From assembly GCF_003003005.1 (NCBI RefSeq), contig NZ_PVTR01000002.1, forward strand, positions 396,831-460,830: a stretch of DNA of 64,000 nucleotides, given 5' to 3'. Shown here piece after piece: positions 8,989 through 17,047 of the stretch. The notes beneath the pieces were generated by a model that saw nothing but the letters and a program-made list of their open reading frames with translations, made no database searches and was not told the origin of the DNA. The first letter of the stretch is position 1. Every line of letters starts with the position of its first letter. The position numbers were made by a program, and so were the translations under genes. Source of the DNA: Mongoliibacter ruber (GTDB lineage: Bacteria; Bacteroidota; Bacteroidia; Cytophagales; Cyclobacteriaceae).

Positions 8989-9048
8989 ATTTCTTTAATT
9001 TGGGATCAGCGCTTCACGAAACTTTTTATTAAGTCAACTTTAATACTA

Positions 9049-9717
9049 TCAGAGATTATGTGCTGTAAAGGACTTTGTCATACCCAGCCATTTTTCTTTG
9101 TAAATATTTGCCTCAGGGAAAAGCTTTTCCATTTCACTTTCATTTATCAACCTGATTTCATCCAGGTATTGCTGTGCGTCTTTCTCTTTCCATTTTCTCA
9201 TTCGGCTGATTTTGGTTTTGGTAAGTACCATAAAAGCCAGTTTTTTTGGCGCATACTGAATCAATGGGATTGCATAATGTGCTTCGACTGGAAAGTGTTT
9301 GTTTGGGGTTTGGATGAAAAACCGCTTTCCTACCCTCATACACTCTCTGGCCATTTTTTTTTGGTTTTTCCAAGTGTAAAGATGTTCAATAACAGAGTTG
9401 GAAAAAACAAGGTCAAACTCATTGTCATCAAATTGAGATAGGTCTGTGGCATCTCCCGACATGCTGTCAATACCAAACGGTAAATTGTATTCTTGTTCGA
9501 GATTGAGTAATGTGACCTTTATTCGACCTTCCAAAACCATGTTTTTATCTTCCCAAAAGTAAGCAGTCCCACCTACATCAAGGATGTGAATAGTTTGATC
9601 TGCCGGGAAGTTTTTATTGATCAAGTCTTCGAAAACCTGGAATCTCTTGTTCCTCAAAGCATAACCCAATGATTCAGGTTGGTCAGACGAAGCCATCAAG
9701 GCTTTAAAATTATTCAT
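9049..9717 (-). CDS. Class I SAM-dependent methyltransferase
   Basis: This methyltransferase has 222 residues and a Rossmann-type SAM site. Motif I is IHILDVGGTAYFW, an acidic motif follows (GDATDLSQFDDNEFD), and LVFSNSVIEHLYTW lies at the motif IV position. It lies at the edge of the exopolysaccharide locus, divergent from the initiating transferase gene at 9914, with a 196-bp gap between them. Small methyltransferases of this type in such loci often O-methylate sugars, but the acceptor cannot be read here. No membrane segments or metal-binding cysteines are seen. Confidence 0.8.
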   Translation of the reverse strand: MNNFKALMASSDQPESLGYALRNKRFQVFEDLINKNFPADQTIHILDVGGTAYFWEDKNMVLEGRIKVTLLNLEQEYNLPFGIDSMSGDATDLSQFDDNEFDLVFSNSVIEHLYTWKNQKKMARECMRVGKRFFIQTPNKHFPVEAHYAIPLIQYAPKKLAFMVLTKTKISRMRKWKEKDAQQYLDEIRLINESEMEKLFPEANIYKEKWLGMTKSFTAHNL

Positions 9718-9913
9718 ATTTGGATTTAGGTATTTTTACCGTTTAACCTTATTTTTATTCACAAATTAATCTTACAAAAGTAATACCGCTATTGGATTCT
9801 TTTTTAATTTTACCATCAAATTGAAAAAAAATAAGCAAAATCCAGTTGGATTCGGGTAAAGTTATAAACCGCAGGAGTATTTGGTGCGTAAATCCGAAAA
9901 GAAAGAGATTTTT

Positions 9914-11284
9914 ATGAAAAAACGCTTCGATAGATTCTTTCCCTGGCTTTTTGTAATTGGAGATGTTGCAATTCTTACACTTTCCTTTTTTTTAGCCTCA
10001 TTCGTACTTCAGGATACCAGTCAGTTTTTTGGCCCGGAGTCTTCCATGTTGCTGATTTTTATTTTGGTATGGCTAGTCATTACACTTTTGAGAAAAGATT
10101 ACAAGTGGGGCAGGACGATCAAGCCTGATAAGATCATAGAAAAACAACTTGGTTCATTGGTTTGGTTTCTGGCAATAGTGGCAATTATATGGATGCCTGT
10201 AGCTTTAGATAATGTGAGGTTGACCTACTTTTTTGTACTCTCGTCTTTTCTGTTTTTTTTATTGGGCTTTTACAGGGTTTCGGTCCATATGGTTTTGAGA
10301 AAATACCGTTCCAAAGGTTTCAACTTTAGGAATGCTGTCATCTTGGGAAAAGGGAAAGAAAGTTCACAGCTGGAGCATATCATCAGGTTGCGAAAAGATT
10401 TCGGTATCCGGTTTATGGGTTATTATGACGATACGGTGGAGGGGCCTTTGGCAAAAGGGAATATTTCAAGATTCTTTGAAGAAGCGGTTGAGAACAAAAT
10501 TGATTTGATTTATATCAATGAATACTTGGATGAGAAGTTGATAAAAAAAGTTATCCACTTTGCCGATGAGCATTATATCAAGGTGAAAATTATCCCTGGA
10601 AACACCCTTCAGTTGGAGAAAAAGTTATCTTTTTCTAAATACGGAGACTTTTTTGTCATCAATGTCAATGAAATCCCATTGGACTTCATGTTCAACAGAT
10701 TTGTAAAAAGAAGCTTTGACCTGATTTTTTCTCTATTTGTTACTGTTTTCATTTTGAGTTGGCTGATACCTCTGGTTGGACTCTTGATTAAGCTGGAATC
10801 GAAAGGTCCAATATTTTTTATTCAGGAAAGGAACGGGGCAAATAATCATGTTTTCAAATGCCTGAAGTTCCGCTCAATGACTCCCAACGATTATTCAGAT
10901 ACGCATCAGGCGGTCAAAAATGATCCACGTGTTACAAGGATCGGAGCTTTTCTGAGACAGACTTCCCTTGACGAGATGCCTCAGTTTCTCAATGTTCTGA
11001 TAGGCGACATGTCTATTGTTGGTCCAAGACCACACACAGTTCCGATGAATAAGCTTTTCCAGACACAGATAGATAAATACAATTCCCGTCATAAAATCAA
11101 ACCTGGTATTACAGGCTTGGCTCAAGTCAAAGGATTTAGGGGTGAGATTGAAAATTCCTATCAAATTAGATCTAGGGTTAGACTTGACTTTTTTTATATC
11201 CAAAAATGGTCAATTTGGTTGGACTTAGGTATTTGTGTCAAAACAGTCTACGAACTTATACTCAACAGGGAGAATGCATACTAG
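9914..11284 (+). CDS. Undecaprenyl-phosphate sugar-1-phosphate transferase (WcaJ-like)
   Basis: I start at ATG 9914 (456 residues), which begins MKKRFDRFFPWL just before the first membrane helix; an in-frame GTG at 9884 is possible. Four N-terminal membrane helices (about 10-130) are followed by a cytoplasmic CoA-binding-like domain (AVILGKGKESSQL, about 140-250). Another membrane helix and the bacterial sugar transferase domain (about 270-456) complete the protein. That domain has KRSFDLIFS, the KCLKFRSM motif, TSLDEMPQFLNVL and GDMSIVGPRPH. This family transfers a hexose-1-phosphate from a nucleotide sugar to undecaprenyl phosphate and starts the repeat unit. It begins the plus-strand pair with the methyltransferase at 11274, which it overlaps by 11 bp. 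Confidence 0.92.
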   Translation: MKKRFDRFFPWLFVIGDVAILTLSFFLASFVLQDTSQFFGPESSMLLIFILVWLVITLLRKDYKWGRTIKPDKIIEKQLGSLVWFLAIVAIIWMPVALDNVRLTYFFVLSSFLFFLLGFYRVSVHMVLRKYRSKGFNFRNAVILGKGKESSQLEHIIRLRKDFGIRFMGYYDDTVEGPLAKGNISRFFEEAVENKIDLIYINEYLDEKLIKKVIHFADEHYIKVKIIPGNTLQLEKKLSFSKYGDFFVINVNEIPLDFMFNRFVKRSFDLIFSLFVTVFILSWLIPLVGLLIKLESKGPIFFIQERNGANNHVFKCLKFRSMTPNDYSDTHQAVKNDPRVTRIGAFLRQTSLDEMPQFLNVLIGDMSIVGPRPHTVPMNKLFQTQIDKYNSRHKIKPGITGLAQVKGFRGEIENSYQIRSRVRLDFFYIQKWSIWLDLGICVKTVYELILNRENAY

Positions 11285-12209
11285 TAACCGCTGTTCATAT
11301 TGCGGGCAAGATCAAAATTTTAAAATCCACCAAGTCAAGGAGATGATGTTTGGCACTGGAGAATCATTTCAGTATGCTGAATGTACAAATTGTGGGAGTC
11401 TTTCATTGATTGATACTCCGGAAGATTTATCAGCATATTATCCCAATGAATATTACTCATTTTTGCCATTGGTCAAGTCTTCCTTTGGTAAAAATCTTCT
11501 CAAAGCGTTAAGGTACAACTTATTTCAATTGACTGGTAAAAAGTCGCTAAGCCCGGTTTTTGGAAAGTGGTTTGAATACTTACAGCCATCCAAATCAAGC
11601 AGAATAGCAGACATTGGATGTGGCAATGGCCAATTACTGTATGAAATGTATGCTGCAGGTTTTAGTCACCTTAGGGGCTATGATCCATTTATAGACGAGG
11701 AGTTAGATTTGGGGAAAAAGCTAAGATTAGAGAGGAAATCTATTTTTGAAATAGAAGGGATCTTTGATGTAATCATGCTACATCATGCTTTAGAACATAT
11801 GGGAGAACCTGAAAAAGTCCTGAATCGCTGCTATGAGCTTTTAGAAACAAACGGACAGCTTCTCATCAGAATGCCAATATCTGACTCCAAGGTTTGGAAA
11901 GATGAAGGTGTGTCATGGGTCCAACTCGATGCGCCAAGACATTTGCATATTCCTTCGGTGGAAGGCTTGAAGGCCTTGGCCCGAGAATCAGGCCTGGAAT
12001 GTAGGGAAGTAGTTTTTGATAGCTCAGAATTCCAATTTTGGGGGACTGAGTTGGTAAAAATGAAAAAGCCTTTGAGTAAGGTAAAAGCTGATGAAACTTT
12101 CACTAGACAGGATTTGGCAAGATGGAGGAAGAAATCAAACCTTTACAATCAAAAAGCAGTTGGTGATCAAGCCTGTTTTTATTTTTTTAAGCCCTCGAGA
12201 CCAAAGTGA
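11274..12209 (+). CDS. SAM methyltransferase with N-terminal zinc-finger-like cysteines
   Basis: The start is placed at ATG 11274, inside the end of the preceding gene (11-bp overlap, translational coupling), giving 311 residues. Two CxxC pairs (CSYCGQD and CTNCGS) in the first 50 residues form a likely zinc ribbon. The SAM domain follows, with motif I IADIGCGNGQLLYEM, then FDVIMLHHALEHM and the PRHLHIPS segment seen in polysaccharide and O-antigen methyltransferases. It probably methylates a sugar of the exopolysaccharide made by this locus. A gene of similar design lies at 16092-16988, so the two may act on different positions. Specificity is unknown. Confidence 0.85.
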   Translation: MHTSNRCSYCGQDQNFKIHQVKEMMFGTGESFQYAECTNCGSLSLIDTPEDLSAYYPNEYYSFLPLVKSSFGKNLLKALRYNLFQLTGKKSLSPVFGKWFEYLQPSKSSRIADIGCGNGQLLYEMYAAGFSHLRGYDPFIDEELDLGKKLRLERKSIFEIEGIFDVIMLHHALEHMGEPEKVLNRCYELLETNGQLLIRMPISDSKVWKDEGVSWVQLDAPRHLHIPSVEGLKALARESGLECREVVFDSSEFQFWGTELVKMKKPLSKVKADETFTRQDLARWRKKSNLYNQKAVGDQACFYFFKPSRPK

Positions 12210-12220
12210 CCTCGAAGGCT
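12190..12220. terminator. Hairpin at the convergent end of the methyltransferase and stress-protein genes
   Basis: AGCCCTCGAG (12190-12199) and CTCGAAGGCT (12211-12220) pair with one mismatch across an 11-base loop that contains the TGA stop. No good U tract follows on either strand, so this is at best a weak terminator or an mRNA end-stabilising stem. Confidence 0.35.
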
Positions 12221-12227
12221 AAGAATT

Positions 12228-13139
12228 TTATAGCTTTTTCAGCGCTTCCATAAAGGTCATGGTCTCGCCCTTCTTCTTGAAAACAAGCATAGGTACAGAG
12301 TTGTTGATGTTGACGAGTTTTTCAGCAACACTTCCCAATAAAGCGGCTGCTGATGCAGTTCTTCCCCTACTTCCCATCAAGATCATGTCGGCTTTTTCTT
12401 CCAATGATACCCGGATGATAAATCGACCTTCGTTGCCATCGTCTTTACATTTAAACAGGCAGTCAATAGGAGTTAAATTATGCTTTTCTAAGAATTTCCT
12501 AAAATCGTCTTTGGCATGTCCTTCCATTATTTCAGCAAATTCCTCGTAAGATTTGCCGGTTTTGTAATAACCGGTGGGCACGGAATACACATGTAATCCC
12601 AGAAGTTTTGCGTTGGTTTTTTCTGCAAGGTTTTGGGCAAACTCCAAACTCATGCGAGAATAGTCAGAAAAATCCAATGGAATAAGTATTTTTTCAGGGA
12701 TTTTTGGAGAAGATTTCTCTGTCAGAAAAAGCACAGGACATGGAGCCCTATGGGCCATATTTTTTGCCAGAGATCCACTTCCTTCCAAGCTTTCCTTGCG
12801 ACCCATGATGATGAGGTCGACATCTTTGATTTTGGCCCAGCGCAAGACAGTGTCCATCGGTTTACCCTCTTCCACCACCACTTCAATTTCTACATCATCT
12901 GGAAAAGTATTTTCATTGATAGTGCCACGAACATCAGCTTTGATGCTTTCATCTGCCGGGGCGACTAGGTCAGGAAAATTCTTGGTGATCTCTTCAGGGA
13001 GAGAAAGGTCCTTAGCTACATGGATAAAATATAATTTTTCTATACCCAAAATTTTGGAGAGCAAGGCAGTTTTCTTCACCAAAATATCGTCCATCTTGGA
13101 AAGATCCAGACCAACCATTGCCTTTGTAAAATTCTTCAT
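12228..13139 (-). CDS. Tandem universal stress protein (UspA family)
   Basis: The 303 residues form two Usp domains, about 1-140 and 145-285. The first ends with DLIIMGRKESLEGSGSLA. The second has ILIPLDFSDYSRMSLEFA and a canonical ATP-binding G-2x-G-9x-G-like stretch (ILMGSRGRTASAAALLGSVAEKL cut short here). Such tandem proteins are cytoplasmic, often bind ATP and are induced by starvation or respiratory stress; the exact role here is unknown. The gene is transcribed convergently with the methyltransferase at 11274 and divergently from the 2H phosphoesterase at 13271. It interrupts the exopolysaccharide locus without an obvious link to it. Confidence 0.9.
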   Translation of the reverse strand: MKNFTKAMVGLDLSKMDDILVKKTALLSKILGIEKLYFIHVAKDLSLPEEITKNFPDLVAPADESIKADVRGTINENTFPDDVEIEVVVEEGKPMDTVLRWAKIKDVDLIIMGRKESLEGSGSLAKNMAHRAPCPVLFLTEKSSPKIPEKILIPLDFSDYSRMSLEFAQNLAEKTNAKLLGLHVYSVPTGYYKTGKSYEEFAEIMEGHAKDDFRKFLEKHNLTPIDCLFKCKDDGNEGRFIIRVSLEEKADMILMGSRGRTASAAALLGSVAEKLVNINNSVPMLVFKKKGETMTFMEALKKL

Positions 13140-13256
13140 ATGTTATTTCGCTCTTATGATGCTCAATTTACGCTTTAAATATTTTTTAAGGAAAAATACC
13201 TGATCTAATTTACGGCAAAGCTTTCTGAAAAAAAGGCCTTAGGCTCTTAAAACCAC

Positions 13257-13264
13257 TATATTTG
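13257..13264 (+). promoter_or_regulatory. TAnnTTTG promoter element, possibly leaderless transcript
   Basis: TATATTTG matches the Bacteroidota -7 consensus exactly and ends only 6 bases before the ATG at 13271. Transcription would begin at or next to the start codon, so the mRNA may be leaderless. No TTG is seen at the expected -33 spacing. Confidence 0.45.
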
Positions 13265-13270
13265 TGTTAA

Positions 13271-13825
13271 ATGGCAAAGAAGCTTGAAAAATACTTTATC
13301 GCATTGGTACCTGAGGGAGAAATCCAGCAAAAAGCTAGCGCAATCAAAGAGGATTTAAGAGGGAAATTTAACCTGAAGTATGCCCTGAAATCTCCAGCTC
13401 ACATTACTTTGAAAATGCCGTTTTTATGGAATGAACTGAAGGAGGAAGAACTGATCAAACCACTTTCAAGGTTTGCGAAATCTTATGGATCTTTTTCCCT
13501 TAAACTCAGTGGTTTTTGGCATTTTGGGAATAGGGTCATTTTTATCGATGTGGCCAGCAGTTCTGAGTTGAAGAAACTTCAGACCGACCTGATTAAATTC
13601 TCCAAACTTGACTTAAAGCTAGTACAGGAACTTAGCGATAGAAATTACAGCCCACATATGACTGTAGCTTTCAAAGACATCAAACCTAAGCTTTTTGATA
13701 CGTATTGGGATTATGTCAAAAATCTCAGATTTAAAGAAAAATTTGATGTAAGTCATCTTGCCATACTCAAGAAGGTTGAAGGAAGCTGGAAGGTTTTACA
13801 CCAGCTACCTCTTGGATCTGCCTAA
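13271..13825 (+). CDS. 2H phosphoesterase family protein (2'-5' RNA ligase-like)
   Basis: This protein has 184 residues. Two HxT/S-type motifs are spaced as in LigT-like proteins: HITLKMP near residue 43 and HMTVAFKD near residue 128. They supply the catalytic histidines of the 2H phosphoesterase fold. Family members hydrolyse or transfer 2',5'- or cyclic-phosphate bonds in RNA or nucleotides. The substrate of this Bacteroidota branch is not known. The last 21 bp overlap the 3' end of the convergent glycosyltransferase gene at 13805-14959, so the two messages are antisense to each other over their ends. Confidence 0.8.
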   Translation: MAKKLEKYFIALVPEGEIQQKASAIKEDLRGKFNLKYALKSPAHITLKMPFLWNELKEEELIKPLSRFAKSYGSFSLKLSGFWHFGNRVIFIDVASSSELKKLQTDLIKFSKLDLKLVQELSDRNYSPHMTVAFKDIKPKLFDTYWDYVKNLRFKEKFDVSHLAILKKVEGSWKVLHQLPLGSA

Positions 13826-14959
13826 CTTTTTGGAACCTTTCAATTCCAAAAATAACTTAAGATAATTTTCTGTGACATTATCCCAGTTGTATCTTGCAGT
13901 AAGTCCAGATCGCGCTGTTTTCCTCAAATCTTCCATTTTTTCGGGCATTTCCTCGACATGGTGGATGCACTCCGTGACAGCATCAAAGTCTTTTTGGAAA
14001 AACAATCCATGTTTGCCGTCCTGCAGCATTTCCCTGTTGAAGATTGTATCCAGTGCAAGAATAGCACAGCCATAGCCCAATGCTTTTAGCATTGCAGGGT
14101 TGGTTCCTCCATATTCGTGTCCATGGAAATATGCATAGCTGAGGTTGTAAAGCGACTTGAGTTCCTCAGAATCTGTAACATAACCTGTGAACAGAACCCT
14201 CTCATCTTTGATGTTTTTAAGCTTGTTGGCAAATTCATCTTCAAAAGGGACATCTCCCACTATTACCAGTTTCCTTTTGGTTTTAGACTTTAAAAATCCT
14301 CCCAAAATCAAGTCGGCATTGTTGTCAGGAATGAGCCTTCCAACTATCAGGAAATAGTCATGCGGAACCAAATTCCACTTTTCAAGCAAAACAGGGTTTG
14401 AGTGGTTTGCAGGATTAGCCCCATATGCGATGACTGTAGATTCTGCATTGAACATTTCGAGGTAAATCCGGTGCATTTCATCAGAATCAGTTACTACTTC
14501 ATCATAGAATTTTGTAGCGAGCCTGGATGCAAATCTAAAATACCTCGAACCTAAACCTCTCCATTTTGGCCTAAGCCACTCCAAACCATCCACATTGATT
14601 GCGGTAGGTTTTCTGAAAATTTTGGAAAGTATTCCAAATGGTCCGTTTCCGCTATTGACTACAAAGATCACGTCCACATCTGATAGGCAAGCGTGCATCA
14701 TGGATATAAACGAATGGGTCAATTGGGTAAGGCTTTTTGTTTCTATAGCCGGAATGTAATGTAACCTGATACCATTTACTACTTGAGGTTTTTCATCAAA
14801 AAGTGCCTTATGACAATAGACTCTGACTTCCACGCCTTTTTTGACCAGTCGCTCTCCGAGTTCTTTAACCAAGGTATCATATCCACCATATACATAGGGA
14901 TATCCTTTAGCACCTAAAATGGCTACCTTAATCGGGGTTTTTAAGGTAGTATTTGACAT
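13805..14959 (-). CDS. Glycosyltransferase with DUF1972-type acceptor domain (GT4-like)
   Basis: The 384-residue protein begins VAILGAKGYPYVYGGYDTLV, the characteristic opening of DUF1972/rhamnosyltransferase-type GT-B enzymes. The C-terminal GT1-type half contains YFLIVGRLIPDNNADLIL and GYVTDSEELKSLY, then a HGHEYGGTNPAMLKALGYG donor-binding stretch with the expected Glu-containing E-x7-E-like region weakly kept. It should transfer a nucleotide-activated sugar to the lipid-linked repeat unit on the cytoplasmic face of the membrane. It overlaps the upstream glycosyltransferase gene by 19 bp. Sugar specificity cannot be read. Confidence 0.87.
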   Translation of the reverse strand: MSNTTLKTPIKVAILGAKGYPYVYGGYDTLVKELGERLVKKGVEVRVYCHKALFDEKPQVVNGIRLHYIPAIETKSLTQLTHSFISMMHACLSDVDVIFVVNSGNGPFGILSKIFRKPTAINVDGLEWLRPKWRGLGSRYFRFASRLATKFYDEVVTDSDEMHRIYLEMFNAESTVIAYGANPANHSNPVLLEKWNLVPHDYFLIVGRLIPDNNADLILGGFLKSKTKRKLVIVGDVPFEDEFANKLKNIKDERVLFTGYVTDSEELKSLYNLSYAYFHGHEYGGTNPAMLKALGYGCAILALDTIFNREMLQDGKHGLFFQKDFDAVTECIHHVEEMPEKMEDLRKTARSGLTARYNWDNVTENYLKLFLELKGSKKLGRSKR

Positions 14960-16095
14960 ATATAATTCTTCATTTTTTCTGCAAAGTGCTCAAAACTGTA
15001 TTCTTCCAAAAGCCTTACTTTTCCCGCTTTTCCCATATCAGATGCAAGTCTTGGATCATTGCATAACTGTGTGATTCTGCTAGAAGCTTCGCTGGTATCT
15101 CCTATATTGACAAGATACCCGGTTTTTCCATCTACTACCATTTCGGAAGCTCCGCCTGATTTAGTCGCTATCACTGGCTTTGCGGAGGCCATAGCCTCCA
15201 ACACCACGGTAGGGAAAGAATCCGGCAAAATAGATGGGAGCACAAAAATATCAGTTGTTTTTAAAATTTGTGGAATATCTTCACGAAATCCTAGATTTAT
15301 TACGTGATTATCAAGATTTTCGGAGCTAATCTTATTATTTATTTCGTTTTCTATGTCTTCATACCCCGGATATGGGTCCCCCACCATTAAAAATACAGTG
15401 TCGGGGTTTATGGAAATAACTTTTTTTGCAATGTCTAAATAGAAAAGTTGGCCTTTACCGGGATTTATCCTTCCTATCATCGTCATGACCTTTTTGTGAG
15501 GTGCAATTCCTAACTGTTTGCGGATATCATGTGTACATTCTGAAAAAGACTGTACTTCAATTCCGTTGTGAATTACCACGGGCTTGGCTGTGTCAAGGTA
15601 CTTTTGCCAATGCTTAGAGACTGACTCAGAGACAACAATTGGTTTTGATGTGCTTCTGTCTACCTGAGATGCCAGAAATTTGACCAAAAACTTTGGAGAT
15701 TGTATGATCTCATGGATGTGCCATATATGTGGAAGTCCTCTTCTTCTTGCAAAAGTAGCCCCTACGATTACAGCAAGTGTATTGGAATAGATGAGGGAAA
15801 TGGGTTCTTTTTGGTAAATCTCATCTAGAAAACGGTACGCAGTGTAGAGTTTTTTGCCCCTGTCCAATATTCCTCTTGGGTGAAAGTGCTTTCGTCGGAG
15901 AATTCCAAGATTCATGATTTTGTACTCAAATCCCTGTCTTTCGATTTCGGGTCTAAGCGGACCATCTCCCGGGAGAATTATCAAAGTAGGATATCCCAAA
16001 TCCCTGAAAATGTTCATGACATACAGGAGAATTTTGGAAGCGCCATATAATTCTGATGAACTATGTAAAAAAATGACCTTGCCTTTTTGACTCAT
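14941..16095 (-). CDS. Glycosyltransferase family 4 (GT-B)
   Basis: The protein has 384 residues. Its N-terminal GT4 acceptor half (VIFLHSSSELYGASKILLYV) and C-terminal GT1 half carry the usual landmarks: MIGRINPGKGQLFYLDIA, DIFVLPSILPDSFPTVVLEAM with the E-x7-E donor-site pattern, and KPVIATKSGGASEMV. The enzyme uses a nucleotide sugar to extend the exopolysaccharide repeat unit. The gene is coupled on both sides: 4 bp overlap with the methyltransferase at 16092 and 19 bp with the DUF1972-type transferase. The three genes therefore form one translational unit. Confidence 0.88.
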   Translation of the reverse strand: MSQKGKVIFLHSSSELYGASKILLYVMNIFRDLGYPTLIILPGDGPLRPEIERQGFEYKIMNLGILRRKHFHPRGILDRGKKLYTAYRFLDEIYQKEPISLIYSNTLAVIVGATFARRRGLPHIWHIHEIIQSPKFLVKFLASQVDRSTSKPIVVSESVSKHWQKYLDTAKPVVIHNGIEVQSFSECTHDIRKQLGIAPHKKVMTMIGRINPGKGQLFYLDIAKKVISINPDTVFLMVGDPYPGYEDIENEINNKISSENLDNHVINLGFREDIPQILKTTDIFVLPSILPDSFPTVVLEAMASAKPVIATKSGGASEMVVDGKTGYLVNIGDTSEASSRITQLCNDPRLASDMGKAGKVRLLEEYSFEHFAEKMKNYICQILP

Positions 16096-16988
16096 ATTTT
16101 TTTGAAATAAACTCTAAAAACCCCTCCTTTTCGAAATACCACCGACAAACTTTCCAAAAAGAATGCAAAGGGTAAAATTAAAGCAATCCTTAAAAGTATG
16201 CTTAGTTTTTTCTTGTTTTTTAATTCCAAGATGATATTTCCGGTATAACCTGTCTTTCCCATCAAGGCTCTCAACATTCCCAGCACCCCTAGGTGGATTG
16301 AAAAGTATTGGGTTTTGAGATGCTTAAATCCTAAATTTTCTACCTGATTGAGGACCTGCTTCTCTCTCCAGTGACTGAGGTGCTTGGGGATATCCAAGTG
16401 CATCCATGATTTTCCAGCCAAGCCATATTGCCAACTCCCAAGATTGGGTACTTCAATGACCAGAATCCCGTTTTTCTTGAGGTTTTCTTGGCAAAGACCC
16501 TCCAATAGTGGCAAAGGGTTGGGGAGATGTTCTAATACGTGAAACAAGGTGATGACGTCATAATTGCCACCGGCTATTTTACCTCCCTGGTAAAATTCAC
16601 TCTGCACCTCTAGTCCGTATTTTTCTCTGGCAAAATTTGCCCTGGGAATTGATGTTTCCACTCCTACACCTTTCCAGCCTGATTTTTTTGCCTGAAGGAG
16701 AAATTGGCCTTTTCCAGATCCAAAATCAAGACATCTTTCTATAGGAGATGTACTGAGTTTTTGCAGCGTTTGGATCACTTTTTTTGCCTCTCTGAAAATA
16801 ATTTTTTCAAAAACTGACTTGCGGTTATCAACTACTTGATACACCTCATCCTGATACAGTGATTCCTGATCGACCTCTTGGTCGAGGTAAAGCCAAGTCA
16901 GCCTGCATTGTAGACAATTTACTAAATCTTGATCTTTAGTTTTTTTAGGTGCCGGAGTATGACAAAGGGGGCATACAAGTTGCCTCAT
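16092..16988 (-). CDS. SAM methyltransferase with N-terminal CxxC zinc motif
   Basis: The protein has 298 residues. CPLCHTP and CLQCRL supply four cysteines near the N-terminus. SAM motif I is CLDFGSGKGQFLLQA, followed by YDVITLFHVLEHLPNP and the IPKHLSHWR segment typical of sugar methyltransferases in polysaccharide loci. The C-terminal 40 residues contain a hydrophobic stretch (ILLRIALILPFAFFLESLSV) that may associate with the membrane. It is the first gene of a three-gene overlapping group with two glycosyltransferases, which supports a role in methylating the growing glycan. It is a structural relative of the gene at 11274, but the sequence is not close. Confidence 0.85.
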   Translation of the reverse strand: MRQLVCPLCHTPAPKKTKDQDLVNCLQCRLTWLYLDQEVDQESLYQDEVYQVVDNRKSVFEKIIFREAKKVIQTLQKLSTSPIERCLDFGSGKGQFLLQAKKSGWKGVGVETSIPRANFAREKYGLEVQSEFYQGGKIAGGNYDVITLFHVLEHLPNPLPLLEGLCQENLKKNGILVIEVPNLGSWQYGLAGKSWMHLDIPKHLSHWREKQVLNQVENLGFKHLKTQYFSIHLGVLGMLRALMGKTGYTGNIILELKNKKKLSILLRIALILPFAFFLESLSVVFRKGGVFRVYFKKI

Positions 16989-17047
16989 AAAATACTATCC
17001 TTTCAGGTTTAAAATCAGGAAATTTTACTTTCCAAAGCCCAAAGGTA

